Shown: positions 43,988 through 53,348, counted from the first letter of the stretch. The stretch is DNA of 64,000 bases from Bradyrhizobium sp. CCBAU 51627 (GCF_028128765.1 NZ_LBJG01000023.1:186001-250000); one strand, 5' to 3'. The notes: generated by a model from the sequence alone, not told the origin. Translations and numbers: made by a program.

Positions 43988-44009
43988 AGTTTAGAACCAT
44001 TCTAAACTG
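43987..44009. promoter_or_regulatory. Iron control element (Irr box)
   Basis: CAGTTTAGAA-CCA-TTCTAAACTG is a perfect 10-bp-arm palindrome containing TTTAGAA-nnn-TTCTAAA, the form known for Irr-binding iron control elements in Bradyrhizobium and relatives. It abuts the -10 box and covers the likely transcription start, the position expected for repression when iron is low. Confidence 0.85.
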
Positions 44010-44024
44010 CTAACAGGCCAATTC

Positions 44025-44996
44025 GTGAAGAACTTTGCCGATTTGACCGAGCGCGAGGTGCTCGCGGTCGCGATCTCCTCCGAGGAGGAGGATAGCCGCA
44101 TCTATATGACCTTCGCCGAGGATCTGAAGGAACGCTATCCGGACTCGGCCAAGCTGTTCGAGCAGATGGCTGAGGAAGAGCGCGGCCATCGTCACATGTT
44201 GTTGGAAATGTACGAGCAGCGCTTCGGCCAGCATTTGCCGCCGATCCGCCGCGAGGACGTCAAAGGATTCCTCAAGCGCCGACCAATCTGGCTCACCAAG
44301 AATCTACCGCTCGACACCATCCGGAGGGAAGTCGAGACCATGGAGCTCGAGGCCGGGCGCTTCTATGCGAAGGCCGCCGAGCAGGCCGAGGACGTCAATG
44401 TCCGCAGGCTGCTGGGCGACCTCGCCGAAGCGGAAAAGAGCCACGAGAACACCGCAGCAAGACTGACCGACGAGATCTTGAAGCCCGACGTGCGCGCCGA
44501 GGAAGATCGCACGCGCAGGCGGATGTTCGTGTTGCAATATGTGCAGCCGGGCCTCGCCGGCCTAATGGACGGCTCGGTCTCGACCCTGGCGCCGCTGTTC
44601 GCCGCCGCCTTTGCCACCCATCATAACTGGCAGACCTTCCTGGTCGGCCTTGCCGCCTCGATCGGCGCCGGCATCAGCATGGGATTTGCGGAAGCGCTGT
44701 CCGACGACGGCTCGCTGACGGGGCGCGGCTCGCCATGGCTGCGCGGCGTCACCTGCGGCGCGATGACGACGCTCGGCGGGCTCGGCCACACCGCGCCCTA
44801 TCTCGTGCCTGACGGTTGGGCCAATGCGTTCTGGATCGCGACGGCGATCGCCTGCGTCGTCGTGTTCTTCGAATTGTGGGCGATCGCCTTCATCCGTTCG
44901 CGATACATGGACACGCCCTTCCTCCAGGCGGTGTTCCAGATCGTGCTCGGCGGCGCGATCGTGCTCGCAGTGGGCATATTGATCGGGGCAGCGTAG
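44025..44996 (+). CDS. mbfA: Membrane-bound ferritin-like iron exporter MbfA
   Basis: A 323-residue two-domain protein from a GTG at 44025. Residues about 1-150 form a ferritin/rubrerythrin-like four-helix domain with ligand clusters [10 protein letters not shown] near residues 18-27, EEERGHRH near 50-57, a glutamate in [11 protein letters not shown] near 105-115 and EAEKSHE near 137-143. The second half has hydrophobic segments of the VIT1/CCC1 type, beginning [21 protein letters not shown]. In rhizobia and Agrobacterium MbfA exports iron and protects against iron and peroxide stress and is repressed by Irr. The Irr box and promoter upstream agree with this. Confidence 0.93.
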   Translation: MKNFADLTEREVLAVAISSEEEDSRIYMTFAEDLKERYPDSAKLFEQMAEEERGHRHMLLEMYEQRFGQHLPPIRREDVKGFLKRRPIWLTKNLPLDTIRREVETMELEAGRFYAKAAEQAEDVNVRRLLGDLAEAEKSHENTAARLTDEILKPDVRAEEDRTRRRMFVLQYVQPGLAGLMDGSVSTLAPLFAAAFATHHNWQTFLVGLAASIGAGISMGFAEALSDDGSLTGRGSPWLRGVTCGAMTTLGGLGHTAPYLVPDGWANAFWIATAIACVVVFFELWAIAFIRSRYMDTPFLQAVFQIVLGGAIVLAVGILIGAA

Positions 44997-45005
44997 GCGA
45001 GGCGA

Positions 45006-45863
45006 ATGAAGGGATATCGTTCACTCACTGAAGCAGGCCTTGCCGTCGCATTGACCCTCCCAGCCTTGGGCGGAGCCGCGCACGCGACCGATGAGATTCA
45101 AGTCTACAACGCCGCGATCGCGGAAGTGGGCCAGTTCACGATCCAGCAGCATCTGAACTACATCGCACTCGGTCAGAAGAATCCGCCTTTTCCCGGCGGG
45201 CTCGCCTCAAATCACAGCCTCAACGGCACCCCGGAATTCGCCTACGGCGTGACCGACTGGTGGGAGGTCGGGCTGTACCTGCCGTTCTCGGTCCAGGACG
45301 AGCGCTTCTATTCGGACGCCTTCAAGCTGCGAACACTGTTCGTATCGCCGCATGCCGAACAGCGCAATTTCTTCTACGGCGTGAACTTCGAGTTCGCCAA
45401 CGAAACACCGCCATTCTCCCGGTCCCGCTTCTCGATGGAGATTCGCCCCATCATCGGGGTGCGAAACAGCGACTACGAGTTCATCGTCAATCCGATTGTC
45501 GACATCCATTTCGGCAAGTTCGCCGAACAGCATTTCACGCCGGCCGCGCGCATCGCACGCAAATTCGGGGACGACCTGTTCGCAGGGTTCGAGTACTACA
45601 GCGACCTCGGCCAGATCGGAAATTTCGACAAGCTTGCGGACCAGCAGCACACGCTGTTTGCGGTCACCGACTTCAAGGCCGGCGAATTCGACGTGAACTT
45701 TGGCGTCGGCTACGGGTTGACGCCAGGGTCCGACCGCCTCGTGGTCAAGACCATCATCGGCTATGCCTTTCCGGTGCCGGGCCAGAAACCGGACGGTGGT
45801 GATCGCGTGAGGGGACCAGTCAATCCGTTCACCCATGCTGCCGTGCGCGGCTTCCAGCCCTGA
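45006..45863 (+). CDS. Putative outer-membrane beta-barrel protein
   Basis: A 285-residue exported protein starting 9 bp after mbfA, so probably co-transcribed. It has a signal peptide of about 27 residues ending HATDE. The mature region has alternating aromatic and polar residues (GVTDWWEVGLYLPF, NFFYGVNFEFAN, DVNFGVGYGL), typical of beta-strands, and a final aromatic stretch. It resembles uncharacterised outer-membrane proteins. Its place behind mbfA hints at an outer-membrane or iron-stress role, but this is inference. Confidence 0.75.
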   Translation: MKGYRSLTEAGLAVALTLPALGGAAHATDEIQVYNAAIAEVGQFTIQQHLNYIALGQKNPPFPGGLASNHSLNGTPEFAYGVTDWWEVGLYLPFSVQDERFYSDAFKLRTLFVSPHAEQRNFFYGVNFEFANETPPFSRSRFSMEIRPIIGVRNSDYEFIVNPIVDIHFGKFAEQHFTPAARIARKFGDDLFAGFEYYSDLGQIGNFDKLADQQHTLFAVTDFKAGEFDVNFGVGYGLTPGSDRLVVKTIIGYAFPVPGQKPDGGDRVRGPVNPFTHAAVRGFQP

Positions 45864-45893
45864 CCGGCGCGACCACTCAACGCCAGGATCCTC

Positions 45894-46424
45894 ATGACCA
45901 CCCGCCTTCAATACGGCACGCCCGCCAAGATCTTCCACTGGCTCATCGTCGCCCTGCTGGCCGTGCAATACCCGATCGGCTGGTTGATGCCGGATATCCA
46001 TCGGGGCATGAGACCGGGCGCCGGCATGACCTTTCACATGTCGATTGGCCTGACGATCCTGCTGCTGACGGCGCTCCGGTTCGCCTGGCGCCTCACCCAT
46101 CCCGTCGCGCCCGAAAGCTCCCTGCCCGCCTGGCAGCGCTTGTCTTCGGAGGCCGTCCACTGGCTGCTCTATGTGCTGGTCCTGGCGACGACGATCTCGG
46201 GCTGGCTGTTTGCGTCCTTCCGCGGCTGGTCCGTCTCGTTCTTCTATCTCGTGCCGCTGCCGATGCTCGCGTCCGACAACGCAGCTGCCGGCAAGGCCAT
46301 CGACGGCCTCCACCAGGCGATGGAATGGGCGCTGCTCGTCACCATCGGCATTCACATCGCAGCGGCGCTCGCACATATCTTCATCTATCACGACCGGGTG
46401 ATGCAGCGGATGCTGCGCGGGTAG
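45894..46424 (+). CDS. Cytochrome b561-family membrane protein
   Basis: A 176-residue protein with four hydrophobic helices, matching small di-heme cytochrome b561 (YceJ/CybB-type) proteins. The expected histidines sit in KIFHWLIV near residue 15, TFHMSIG near residue 48, EAVHWLLY near residue 90 and IGIHIAAA near residue 151. It would carry electrons across the inner membrane from quinol. It is 30 bp from the barrel gene and could share its transcript. The partner cytochrome or substrate is not known. Confidence 0.88.
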   Translation: MTTRLQYGTPAKIFHWLIVALLAVQYPIGWLMPDIHRGMRPGAGMTFHMSIGLTILLLTALRFAWRLTHPVAPESSLPAWQRLSSEAVHWLLYVLVLATTISGWLFASFRGWSVSFFYLVPLPMLASDNAAAGKAIDGLHQAMEWALLVTIGIHIAAALAHIFIYHDRVMQRMLRG

Positions 46425-46515
46425 CATTCCGGACGGAGCAACCGCGATCAAACGGCGGTTGCGGCATCGGCTGAAACTGCGCATCATCGCAACCAGCGAA
46501 GCGCAGGAGCATGTC

Positions 46516-47988
46516 GTGGCCAAATCGGAATGGAGTTTCAAGAGCGCGGTCGAACTGTCGGCCGCATTGACGGCGAAGAAGGTCTCCGCCGTCGAGCTCA
46601 CGCAGGACGCGATCGACCGCATCGAACGTCACGACGGCAAGATCAACGCGATCTGCGTCCGGGATTTCGATCGCGCGCTGAACGCCGCGCGCGAGGCGGA
46701 TGCGGCGCTGGCCCGCGGCGAACGAAAGCCGCTGCTGGGCCTGCCGATGACGGTGAAGGAATCCTACAACATCGCCGGCCTGCCCACGACCTGGGGCAAT
46801 CCGGCCCATAAGGACTTCATTGCCAGGGAAGACGCCCTGCCGGTGACGCGCGTGATGGACGCCGGCACCATCGTGCTCGGCAAGACCAACGTGCCGCTCG
46901 GGCTCGCCGACTGGCAGAGCTATAACGACATCTACGGCACCACCAACAATCCCTACGATCTCGGCCGCACGCCGGGTGGCTCCTCCGGCGGTTCCTCGGC
47001 GGCGCTGGCGGTAGGTTATGGCCCGCTCTCACTCGGCTCGGATATCGGCGGCTCGCTGCGCGTGCCGGCGTTTCATTGCGGCGTCTACGCCCACAAACCG
47101 ACCTTCGATCTGTTGCCGTCTCGTGGCCATACGCCGCCGCCGGCGCCGTCGTTACCCTATGAGCGCGATCTCGCCGTGATCGGCCCGATGGCGCGGAGCG
47201 CCGGCGACCTGTCCCTGCTGCTCGATGTCATGGCCGGGCCCGACCCGCTCGACAACGGCACGGCTTACAGGCTCCAGCTGCCCGCCGCGCGTCACGGCTC
47301 GCTGAAAGACTTTCGCGTTCTCGTGGTCGATACCGATCCGGTGCTGCCGACCGATACCGCAGTGCGAACAAGCATCAACACGCTCGCCGACAATCTCGCC
47401 AAAGCCGGCGTCAAGATCGAGCGCAGCAGCCCGCTGCTGCCGGATTTCGCTGCGTCCTCGCGCCTCTATATGCGGATGCTGCTGTCGTTCCTCGGCGCCA
47501 GCTTCACGCCCGAATTCTACGCAGGCGCCGTGGCAGCCGCGGCCGCACTGCCGGCCGGCAACGACAGCCTTCAGGCCGAACGCCTGCGCGGCATCGCGCT
47601 TAGCCACCGCGACTGGGTGATCGCGAGCGCCGGCCGGACGCGGCTGCGTGCACAATGGCGCGAGCTGTTCAAATTCTTCGATGCCGTGATCTGTCCGATC
47701 ATGCCGACGCCCGCCTACCCTCACGTTCACTCGGAAGACCAGGAGCAGCGCCGCATCCTCATCGACGGCAAGGAGCACGTCTACACCGACCAGCTCGCCT
47801 GGCCCGGCATCGCCACGCTCCCCGGCCTGCCCTCGACCGCGATCCCATCAGGCTTTGCGCCGGATGGATTGCCGGTCGGCGTGCAGATCGTCGGCCCGTG
47901 GCTTGAGGACCGCACCCCCTTGAGGCTGGCCGAATTGATCGAACGCGAGTTCGGCGGCTTCGTGCCGCCGAAGATGTTCGACGATTGA
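46516..47988 (+). CDS. Amidase (amidase signature family)
   Basis: A 490-residue enzyme from a GTG at 46516 preceded by CAGGAG. The catalytic Ser-cisSer-Lys triad is visible: Lys in LPMTVKESYN near residue 80, the cis-Ser loop GRTPGGSSGGSSAAL near residues 153-167 and the nucleophile region LGSDIGGSLRVPAF near residues 174-187. The family hydrolyses amides, including aryl and acyl amides. A longer reading from 46459 adds residues without support. An NTF2-like gene follows after 28 bp on the same strand. Confidence 0.9.
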   Translation: MAKSEWSFKSAVELSAALTAKKVSAVELTQDAIDRIERHDGKINAICVRDFDRALNAAREADAALARGERKPLLGLPMTVKESYNIAGLPTTWGNPAHKDFIAREDALPVTRVMDAGTIVLGKTNVPLGLADWQSYNDIYGTTNNPYDLGRTPGGSSGGSSAALAVGYGPLSLGSDIGGSLRVPAFHCGVYAHKPTFDLLPSRGHTPPPAPSLPYERDLAVIGPMARSAGDLSLLLDVMAGPDPLDNGTAYRLQLPAARHGSLKDFRVLVVDTDPVLPTDTAVRTSINTLADNLAKAGVKIERSSPLLPDFAASSRLYMRMLLSFLGASFTPEFYAGAVAAAAALPAGNDSLQAERLRGIALSHRDWVIASAGRTRLRAQWRELFKFFDAVICPIMPTPAYPHVHSEDQEQRRILIDGKEHVYTDQLAWPGIATLPGLPSTAIPSGFAPDGLPVGVQIVGPWLEDRTPLRLAELIEREFGGFVPPKMFDD

Positions 47989-48016
47989 AGGCCTCATCCC
48001 AGGGAGAACAAGCACC

Positions 48017-48370
48017 ATGAGCCAGGACCTCGAACAGCTCACCTCACTCAACCGCGACTACATCACCTCGGTGCAGAATTGTGATGTCAAGCGTTTCGAC
48101 GAGATCCTCGCGCCGGAGTTTTACTGCTCCAATCCCGACAAGACGCTGGTCGACCGAGCTGCATTCCTGGAGCAGACGGCGCGGCCGATCGCGATCCGCA
48201 ATCTGCACGCGTTCGACGTCATCATTCGCATCATGGGCGATTTCGCCATCATCCACGCCGCAACGAGCTACACCACGGCGGATGGCCAGCAGGCGGCCGG
48301 CCGCTATACCGATTGCTGGGCGAAGAAGAACGGCAGGTGGCTGGCGGTGTCGGCGCACGTATCGCGGTGA
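48017..48370 (+). CDS. NTF2-like/SnoaL-like small protein
   Basis: A 117-residue protein with the cone-shaped NTF2/DUF4440 pattern: helical start, YITSVQNCDVKRFDEILAPEFYCSNPD near residues 15-41, and strands ending RYTDCWAKKNGRWLAVSAHVSR. Such proteins bind or modify small molecules; no catalytic residues can be assigned. It lies 28 bp after the amidase stop and may be co-transcribed. A perfect palindrome lies downstream. Confidence 0.8.
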   Translation: MSQDLEQLTSLNRDYITSVQNCDVKRFDEILAPEFYCSNPDKTLVDRAAFLEQTARPIAIRNLHAFDVIIRIMGDFAIIHAATSYTTADGQQAAGRYTDCWAKKNGRWLAVSAHVSR

Positions 48371-48402
48371 GGTGAGGTAAGTCATCCCTCATTCCGCTCT
48401 CA

Positions 48403-48423
48403 TGCCCCGGCTTGACCGGGGCA
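48403..48423. repeat. Perfect 8-bp-arm palindrome TGCCCCGG
   Basis: TGCCCCGG-cttga-CCGGGGCA lies between two converging genes. It has the form of a bidirectional intergenic element and may act as terminator for both. Confidence 0.7.
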
Positions 48424-48447
48424 TCCGGGCGACGACACCGGTGGCGC

Positions 48448-49536
48448 TCAACTGTCAAACACGATCACGCTGCGCAGCGTCTTGCCGGCTTTCATGTTGG
48501 CGAAACCCTCGTTGATCTCGGAGAGCTTCAGCTTCGCCGAGATCCAGTCTTCCAGATGCAACCGGCCGCGCAGATAGAAATCGACCAGGCGCGGCATGTC
48601 GACACGGAAGTGGTTCGAGCCCATCGACGAGCCCTGGATCTTGCGCTCGCGCAGGAAGTCGAAGCCATGCAGCTCGATCTTCTGGCCGAACGGGATCATG
48701 CCGACGATGGTGGCGGTACCACCCGAAGTGAGCATGCCGAACGCCTGCTCCGCCGTCTCCTTGCGGCCGAGCACCTCGAACGCGTGCTGCACGCCGCCAT
48801 TGGTGAGGTCGCGCACCTGCTTCACCACGTCGCCGTCGGCGGGATTGATGATGTCGGTCGCGCCAAGCTTGGTCGCAAGCTGGAGCTTGGCCGGATTTGT
48901 GTCGATGGCGATGATGCGGCCGGCGCCGGCGATCTGTGCGCCGTTGATCGCGGCCATGCCGACGCCGCCGCAGCCGATCACCGCGACGGTCTCGCCGGCC
49001 GTCACCTTGGCCGTGTTCACGACGGCGCCGTAGCCGGTGATGACGCCGCAGCCGATCAGCGCGGCGAGATCGAGCGGCATGTCCTTGCGGATTTTGACGA
49101 TCGCGTTCTCGTGCACAAGCATCTGCTCGGCGAAGGAGGAGAGGTTGAGGAACTGGTGCAGCTTCTCCGGCTTCGACCACTGCATGCGGTTCGAGACGCC
49201 GGGCAGCATCTTCACCGTCGTGTCGGTGCAAAGCACGGTGCGGCCGGTGGTGCAATTGTCGCAGGTGCCGCAGAACACGGACAGGCAGGTGACGACGTGA
49301 TCGCCCGGCTTCACATAAGTGACGTCGGAGCCGACCTGCTCGACGACGCCGGCAGACTCGTGGCCGAGCACCGCGGGCAGCGGATGCGGATAGAGGCCTT
49401 CCATGAAATGCAAATCGGAGTGGCAGAGGCCCGCGACCGCGGTGCGGATCAGCACTTCGCGCGGACCCGGCTTCGGCAGGCTGACATCCTCGATGACGAG
49501 CGGCTGGTTGACTTCATAGAGGACGGCGGCCTTCAT
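48448..49536 (-). CDS. Zinc-dependent alcohol dehydrogenase (MDR family)
   Basis: A 362-residue medium-chain alcohol dehydrogenase. The catalytic zinc motif GHESAGVVEQVG is near residues 58-69 with the upstream Cys-His in AGLCHSDLHF near residues 35-44. The structural zinc cysteines are in CGTCDNC...C near residues 89-103. GCGGVGMAAINGAQ near residues 187-200 is the NAD-binding loop. It resembles NAD/formaldehyde-type alcohol dehydrogenases; the substrate is open. It is the downstream partner of the AidB-like gene on the minus strand. Confidence 0.92.
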   Translation of the reverse strand: MKAAVLYEVNQPLVIEDVSLPKPGPREVLIRTAVAGLCHSDLHFMEGLYPHPLPAVLGHESAGVVEQVGSDVTYVKPGDHVVTCLSVFCGTCDNCTTGRTVLCTDTTVKMLPGVSNRMQWSKPEKLHQFLNLSSFAEQMLVHENAIVKIRKDMPLDLAALIGCGVITGYGAVVNTAKVTAGETVAVIGCGGVGMAAINGAQIAGAGRIIAIDTNPAKLQLATKLGATDIINPADGDVVKQVRDLTNGGVQHAFEVLGRKETAEQAFGMLTSGGTATIVGMIPFGQKIELHGFDFLRERKIQGSSMGSNHFRVDMPRLVDFYLRGRLHLEDWISAKLKLSEINEGFANMKAGKTLRSVIVFDS

Positions 49537-49608
49537 CGGGGTTTCCTCGCTTGTTATGATTTTCGTTGAGCGTCGTTTCCACCTCTCCCCCAGGGAGACG
49601 TGGAGAGC

Positions 49609-51378
49609 CTACGCCGCCAGAACCAGTTCGCCAACCTCGCTCATGGCTGCTGCGCGATGGCCGAGCAGCAGCGCGGCGATCTTCGCCTGCGCGGCATTTT
49701 CCGTCGGCCGGAACGGATCACCGGGCGCCACGCGGTGGTCGATCACCAGCCGCGACAGCAGCAGCCGGCGCGCATCGCCGCGCATCTGGTGAATCCGGTG
49801 CGCCTCCCAGGCCAGCGCGACCGCGCTTGCGACATGATAGAGCACGCTCGTCGCGCGGCGCGCGTCGGCCTCGTTCTCGGATTTGCCGGCGACCTCGCGC
49901 GCAAAGCCGACCGCACGATCGACGAACCTGCGCAAATTGTCGCGCCAGGCCTGCGGCACGGAGCCGCTGTCGTCGAGCCGCGCATGCAGGTCGGCGGAGA
50001 GCGCGGATTCGGCGCCATGGCGTCCGACGGCGCGGCGAAGCGCATCGATGGCGACGATGTTGCCGGTGCCCTCCCAGACCGAGCCGAGATGGGCATCACG
50101 CAGCAGGCGCGGCGTGGCGAACTCCTCGATATAGCCGATGCCGCCGCGCATCTCGAGCGCATCGCCGCAGACCTTTCGCGCATCGCGCGTGGCGCGGAAT
50201 TTCAGCGTCGGGGTGAGGATGCGCAGCAGCGCGGCCGCATCCTGGCTACCGGCCTCGGCACGATCGAGCGCGTCGGCGGTGAGAAAGCTCATGGACAGCG
50301 CCTGCTCGACCGGGAGCGTGATCTTCAGCATCTGCCGTCGTCCCAGCGGCAGGTCGATGATGCGGCTGCCGAACACCACGCGGTTCTTCGCGACCGTCAT
50401 GGCGTCATGATAGGCGCGGCGCATCAGCGCGGTCGACTTCACACCATTGGAGAGCCGCGAGGAGTTCACCATCTCGGCCATCTGTACGAAGCCGCGGTCG
50501 AGCTTGCCGACGGCATAGGCGATGGCGCCTTCCAGCTTGATCTCGCCGGACGCCATCGAGCGGGTGCCGAGCTTGTCCTTGAGGCGCACGATCCGGTAGT
50601 GGTTCTGCGAGCCGTCGTCGAGGAAGCGCGGCATCAGGAACAGGCCGACGCCGCGGGTACCAGGGCCGGCACCTTCCGGCCGCGCCAGGAGCATCACGAC
50701 CTTGGCGTCCGCATTCGAGCAGAACCATTTCTCGCCGTAGAGGCGCCAATGCTCGCCTTCCTGCACCGCACGGGTGCTCAGCGTGCCGACATCGGAGCCG
50801 CCCTCCTTCTCGGTCATGAACTGGCCGCCTTGCGTCAGCTTGCTCATGTCGGTCGAGGTCAGGCCGTCGAGATATTTCGCCTTCAGGGCCTCGCTGCCGA
50901 AGTTCGCCAGCAGCTTTGCACAGCCGTCGGTGACGTTGATCGGGCAGCCCATGCCGAATTCGGTCTGGTTGAACAGAAAGGTGAAAGCGTGCTTGGCGAC
51001 GACAGGATATTTGTCCGGCCAGCCCATGATGCCCTTGCGCAGCGACAGCGCGTGGATGCCGAACTCGCCGAAAGCGGCGTTCTCCAACTCGCGATAGGCC
51101 GGGTGATATTCGATCCACTGCACGTCGCGGCCGAACTTGTCGCGCTGGTGCAGCACCGGCGTGTGGCGGTCCGCAAGCCGCGCGCACTCGTCGAGATGGC
51201 CGCCGGCGAGCTCGCCGAGACGGTCCAGATGCGGCTCGATGTGGCTGAACAGCGTCTCCGGCAGATGGATGCGCAGAAGGTCCGTCAGCGCCGGATCGGC
51301 GCGGTAGAAATTCATGCCCGTGGTATCGGGCGCCAGCAGGCCGAGGTCTTTTGGCTGCGCTGTGAGCGGCGTCTGCAT
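49609..51378 (-). CDS. AidB-like acyl-CoA dehydrogenase family protein
   Basis: A 589-residue flavoprotein starting at the ATG at 51378 after GAGGACG. The central ACAD core has MTEKEGGSDVGTLSTRA near residues 186-202, PRFLDDGSQNHYRI, KDKLGTRSMASGEI and GIGYIEEFATPRLLRDA...WEGTGN near residues 430-458. The fold and motifs match E. coli AidB, a DNA-alkylation-response protein whose acyl-CoA dehydrogenase activity is weak. Its exact role here is not shown; it may protect DNA or act on CoA esters. It lies 72 bp upstream of the alcohol dehydrogenase on the same strand. Confidence 0.85.
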   Translation of the reverse strand: MQTPLTAQPKDLGLLAPDTTGMNFYRADPALTDLLRIHLPETLFSHIEPHLDRLGELAGGHLDECARLADRHTPVLHQRDKFGRDVQWIEYHPAYRELENAAFGEFGIHALSLRKGIMGWPDKYPVVAKHAFTFLFNQTEFGMGCPINVTDGCAKLLANFGSEALKAKYLDGLTSTDMSKLTQGGQFMTEKEGGSDVGTLSTRAVQEGEHWRLYGEKWFCSNADAKVVMLLARPEGAGPGTRGVGLFLMPRFLDDGSQNHYRIVRLKDKLGTRSMASGEIKLEGAIAYAVGKLDRGFVQMAEMVNSSRLSNGVKSTALMRRAYHDAMTVAKNRVVFGSRIIDLPLGRRQMLKITLPVEQALSMSFLTADALDRAEAGSQDAAALLRILTPTLKFRATRDARKVCGDALEMRGGIGYIEEFATPRLLRDAHLGSVWEGTGNIVAIDALRRAVGRHGAESALSADLHARLDDSGSVPQAWRDNLRRFVDRAVGFAREVAGKSENEADARRATSVLYHVASAVALAWEAHRIHQMRGDARRLLLSRLVIDHRVAPGDPFRPTENAAQAKIAALLLGHRAAAMSEVGELVLAA

Positions 51379-51623
51379 GGTCGTCCTCTTCGTTTCCGCC
51401 CGGCGGCAATTGTTGGCGCTCATTTTGGCGCTTGCCGCTTGAGATGATGTCGATCATGCTCCCGTCGCGGGAGGCAATAAAGCCGCAAATCGTCAGGGCG
51501 GCATGATCGCCGTGAAGGAACAGTTCGCTCTGCGGAATGTGATTGACCGGCCTGTCGCTGCGGCTGGCTGCCCCCGCGGCGGGTGCCTAGATCACCGACG
51601 TCCCGTCCTCGAGAGATCACATC

Positions 51624-52325
51624 ATGGAACACCCGACATACAAGATCGCCCTCATCGTCGGTGCCGGCGAAGGCCTGAGCGCCTCGCTGGCGCGGCTGCT
51701 GTCCGCGCAAGGCATCCGCGTCGCGCTGGCGGCACGCAAGATCGAGAAGCTCGGTGCGCTCTGCGGCGAGACCGGCGCCAAGGCCTATGCCTGCAACGCG
51801 ACCGAGGCTGACGAGGTCGAGCGGTTGTTCGGCCTGGTCGAGCGCGAGATCGGCACGCCCGACCTCGTCGTCTACAACGCCAGCGGCCGCGCGCGCGGAC
51901 CGTTCGTCGACCTCGTCCCGGCCGACGTCGCGAACGCCATCGCGGTGAGCGCCTATGGCGGCTTCCTGGTGGCGCAGCAGGCGGCGAAACGCATGTTGCC
52001 GAACCAGCACGGGGCGATCCTGTTCACCGGCGCCTCTGCCAGCGTGAAGGGCTACGCACAGTCTGCGCCGTTCGCGATGGGCAAGTTCGCGCTGCGCGGC
52101 CTGGCGCAAAGCATGGCGCGCGAACTGTCGCCGCAAGGCATCCACGTCGCGCATTTCGTCATCGACGGCGGCATCCGCAGCGCTGCGCGGACGGAAGCCC
52201 CCGACAGGCCGGATTCGATGCTCGATCCCGATGCGATCGCCGAGAGCTATTGGAACGTGCTGCAACAGCCGCGCAGCGCCTGGAGCTGGGAGCTGGAGCT
52301 GCGGCCTTGGGTGGAGAAGTTTTGA
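51624..52325 (+). CDS. SDR-family protein with Phe in place of catalytic Tyr
   Basis: A 233-residue Rossmann-fold protein. IVGAGEGLSASLARLL near residues 11-26 is the coenzyme site, YNASGRARG near residues 84-92 is the NNAG-equivalent and FTGASASVKG near residues 133-142 the serine region. In the place of YxxxK the sequence is FAMGK near residues 150-154, so the catalytic Tyr is Phe but Lys remains. Relatives with FAxxK are common, so this is a subfamily trait rather than a defect. Catalytic ability is doubtful. An enoyl-CoA hydratase follows after a repeat. Confidence 0.85.
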   Translation: MEHPTYKIALIVGAGEGLSASLARLLSAQGIRVALAARKIEKLGALCGETGAKAYACNATEADEVERLFGLVEREIGTPDLVVYNASGRARGPFVDLVPADVANAIAVSAYGGFLVAQQAAKRMLPNQHGAILFTGASASVKGYAQSAPFAMGKFALRGLAQSMARELSPQGIHVAHFVIDGGIRSAARTEAPDRPDSMLDPDAIAESYWNVLQQPRSAWSWELELRPWVEKF

Positions 52326-52346
52326 GGCGGCAGCGCCACCACTGCC

Positions 52347-52433
52347 GTCATTGCGAGGAGCCCTTGCGGCGAAGCAATCCAGGGCTGTCTCTGCTGGACC
52401 ATTTCTGGATTGCTTCGCTTCGCTCGCAATGAC
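52347..52433. repeat. Intergenic inverted repeat, GTCATTGCGAG family, copy 3
   Basis: GTCATTGCGAG...GAAGCAATCCAG and its inverse TCTGGATTGCTTCGCTTCGC...GCAATGAC frame this 87-bp element between the SDR and the enoyl-CoA hydratase genes. It is the same family as those at 32856, 39634 and 63811. Confidence 0.85.
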
Positions 52434-52454
52434 CGCAGGGAGGAATCAATCACC

Positions 52455-53279
52455 ATGGAAACCACCATCGACACCGGCACCGATGAACTCCTCTGCGTCA
52501 TCCGCGACCGCGTCGCGGTGATCACGCTGAACCGGCCGGAGGCGCGCAATTCGCTGTCGGACGCGCTGACGCCGGCGCTGCGCACGATGATCCGCACCTG
52601 CGGCGAGAGTCCCGATGTCGGCGCGCTCCTGATCACCGGCACCGGCGAAGCGTTCTGCGCCGGCGGCAACGTCAAGGGCATGGGCGCGCATCGCGATCCC
52701 AGGAAGCTGGAGATGTCGCTGCAGGATCGCATCGCCGATCTGCAGGAACGGCAGCGGCTGCTTACGGGCGCGCTGGTGTCGGTCCGCAAGCCTACCGTCG
52801 CCGCCCTGCCCGGCCCCGCGGTCGGCGCCGGGCTGGCCATCGCCATGGCCTGCGATATCCGCATCGCCGCGCAATCGGCCTTCGTCGCCACCGGCTATGC
52901 CCGCATCGCACTGTCCGGAGATTACGGTATCGCCTGGCTGCTCACCCGTCTGGTCGGCACCGCGCGGGCGCGCGAACTGATGTTCACGGGCGATCGTGTC
53001 GATGCCGCGCGCGCGGAAGCGATCGGCCTGGTCAACCGAGTCGTTCCCGACGACAAATTGCAAAGTGAAGCCTTCGCGCTGGCAAAATCGCTCGCCGAAG
53101 GCCCGCGCCTGGCGCTGCGCTACATGAAGGACAATCTCGACGAGGCCCTGCTGTTCGATTTCGAGACCGCTCGCGACCACGAAGCCGAGCGGCTTGTCCG
53201 TCTCACCACGACCGCCGATCACAAGGAGGCGGTGCAGGCCTTCATCGAGAAACGGAAAGCCGTGTTCACGGGGAAGTAG
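52455..53279 (+). CDS. Enoyl-CoA hydratase/isomerase family protein
   Basis: A 274-residue crotonase-fold protein. GTGEAFCAGGNVKGMG near residues 62-77 is the oxyanion-hole and CoA site, and PGPAVGAGLAIAMACDIRIA near residues 119-138 the second signature. At the hydratase glutamate positions it has GYARIALSGDYG, including an Asp, so an isomerase or other crotonase reaction is possible. The start follows GGGAGGA with about 9 bp spacing. The upstream repeat-rich sequence is not coding. Confidence 0.9.
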   Translation: METTIDTGTDELLCVIRDRVAVITLNRPEARNSLSDALTPALRTMIRTCGESPDVGALLITGTGEAFCAGGNVKGMGAHRDPRKLEMSLQDRIADLQERQRLLTGALVSVRKPTVAALPGPAVGAGLAIAMACDIRIAAQSAFVATGYARIALSGDYGIAWLLTRLVGTARARELMFTGDRVDAARAEAIGLVNRVVPDDKLQSEAFALAKSLAEGPRLALRYMKDNLDEALLFDFETARDHEAERLVRLTTTADHKEAVQAFIEKRKAVFTGK

Positions 53280-53348
53280 AGGCACGGACAGCGCCGTGCC
53301 GCCTGGCATCTCACAGTTCACCCCGACAGGATGACAGGTCTGCGTGGA

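Noticed and set aside
46381..46809. Long minus-strand frames opposite the amidase and opposite most other genes
   Set aside because: High GC at third positions makes the opposite strand open; the plus strand carries the family motifs.
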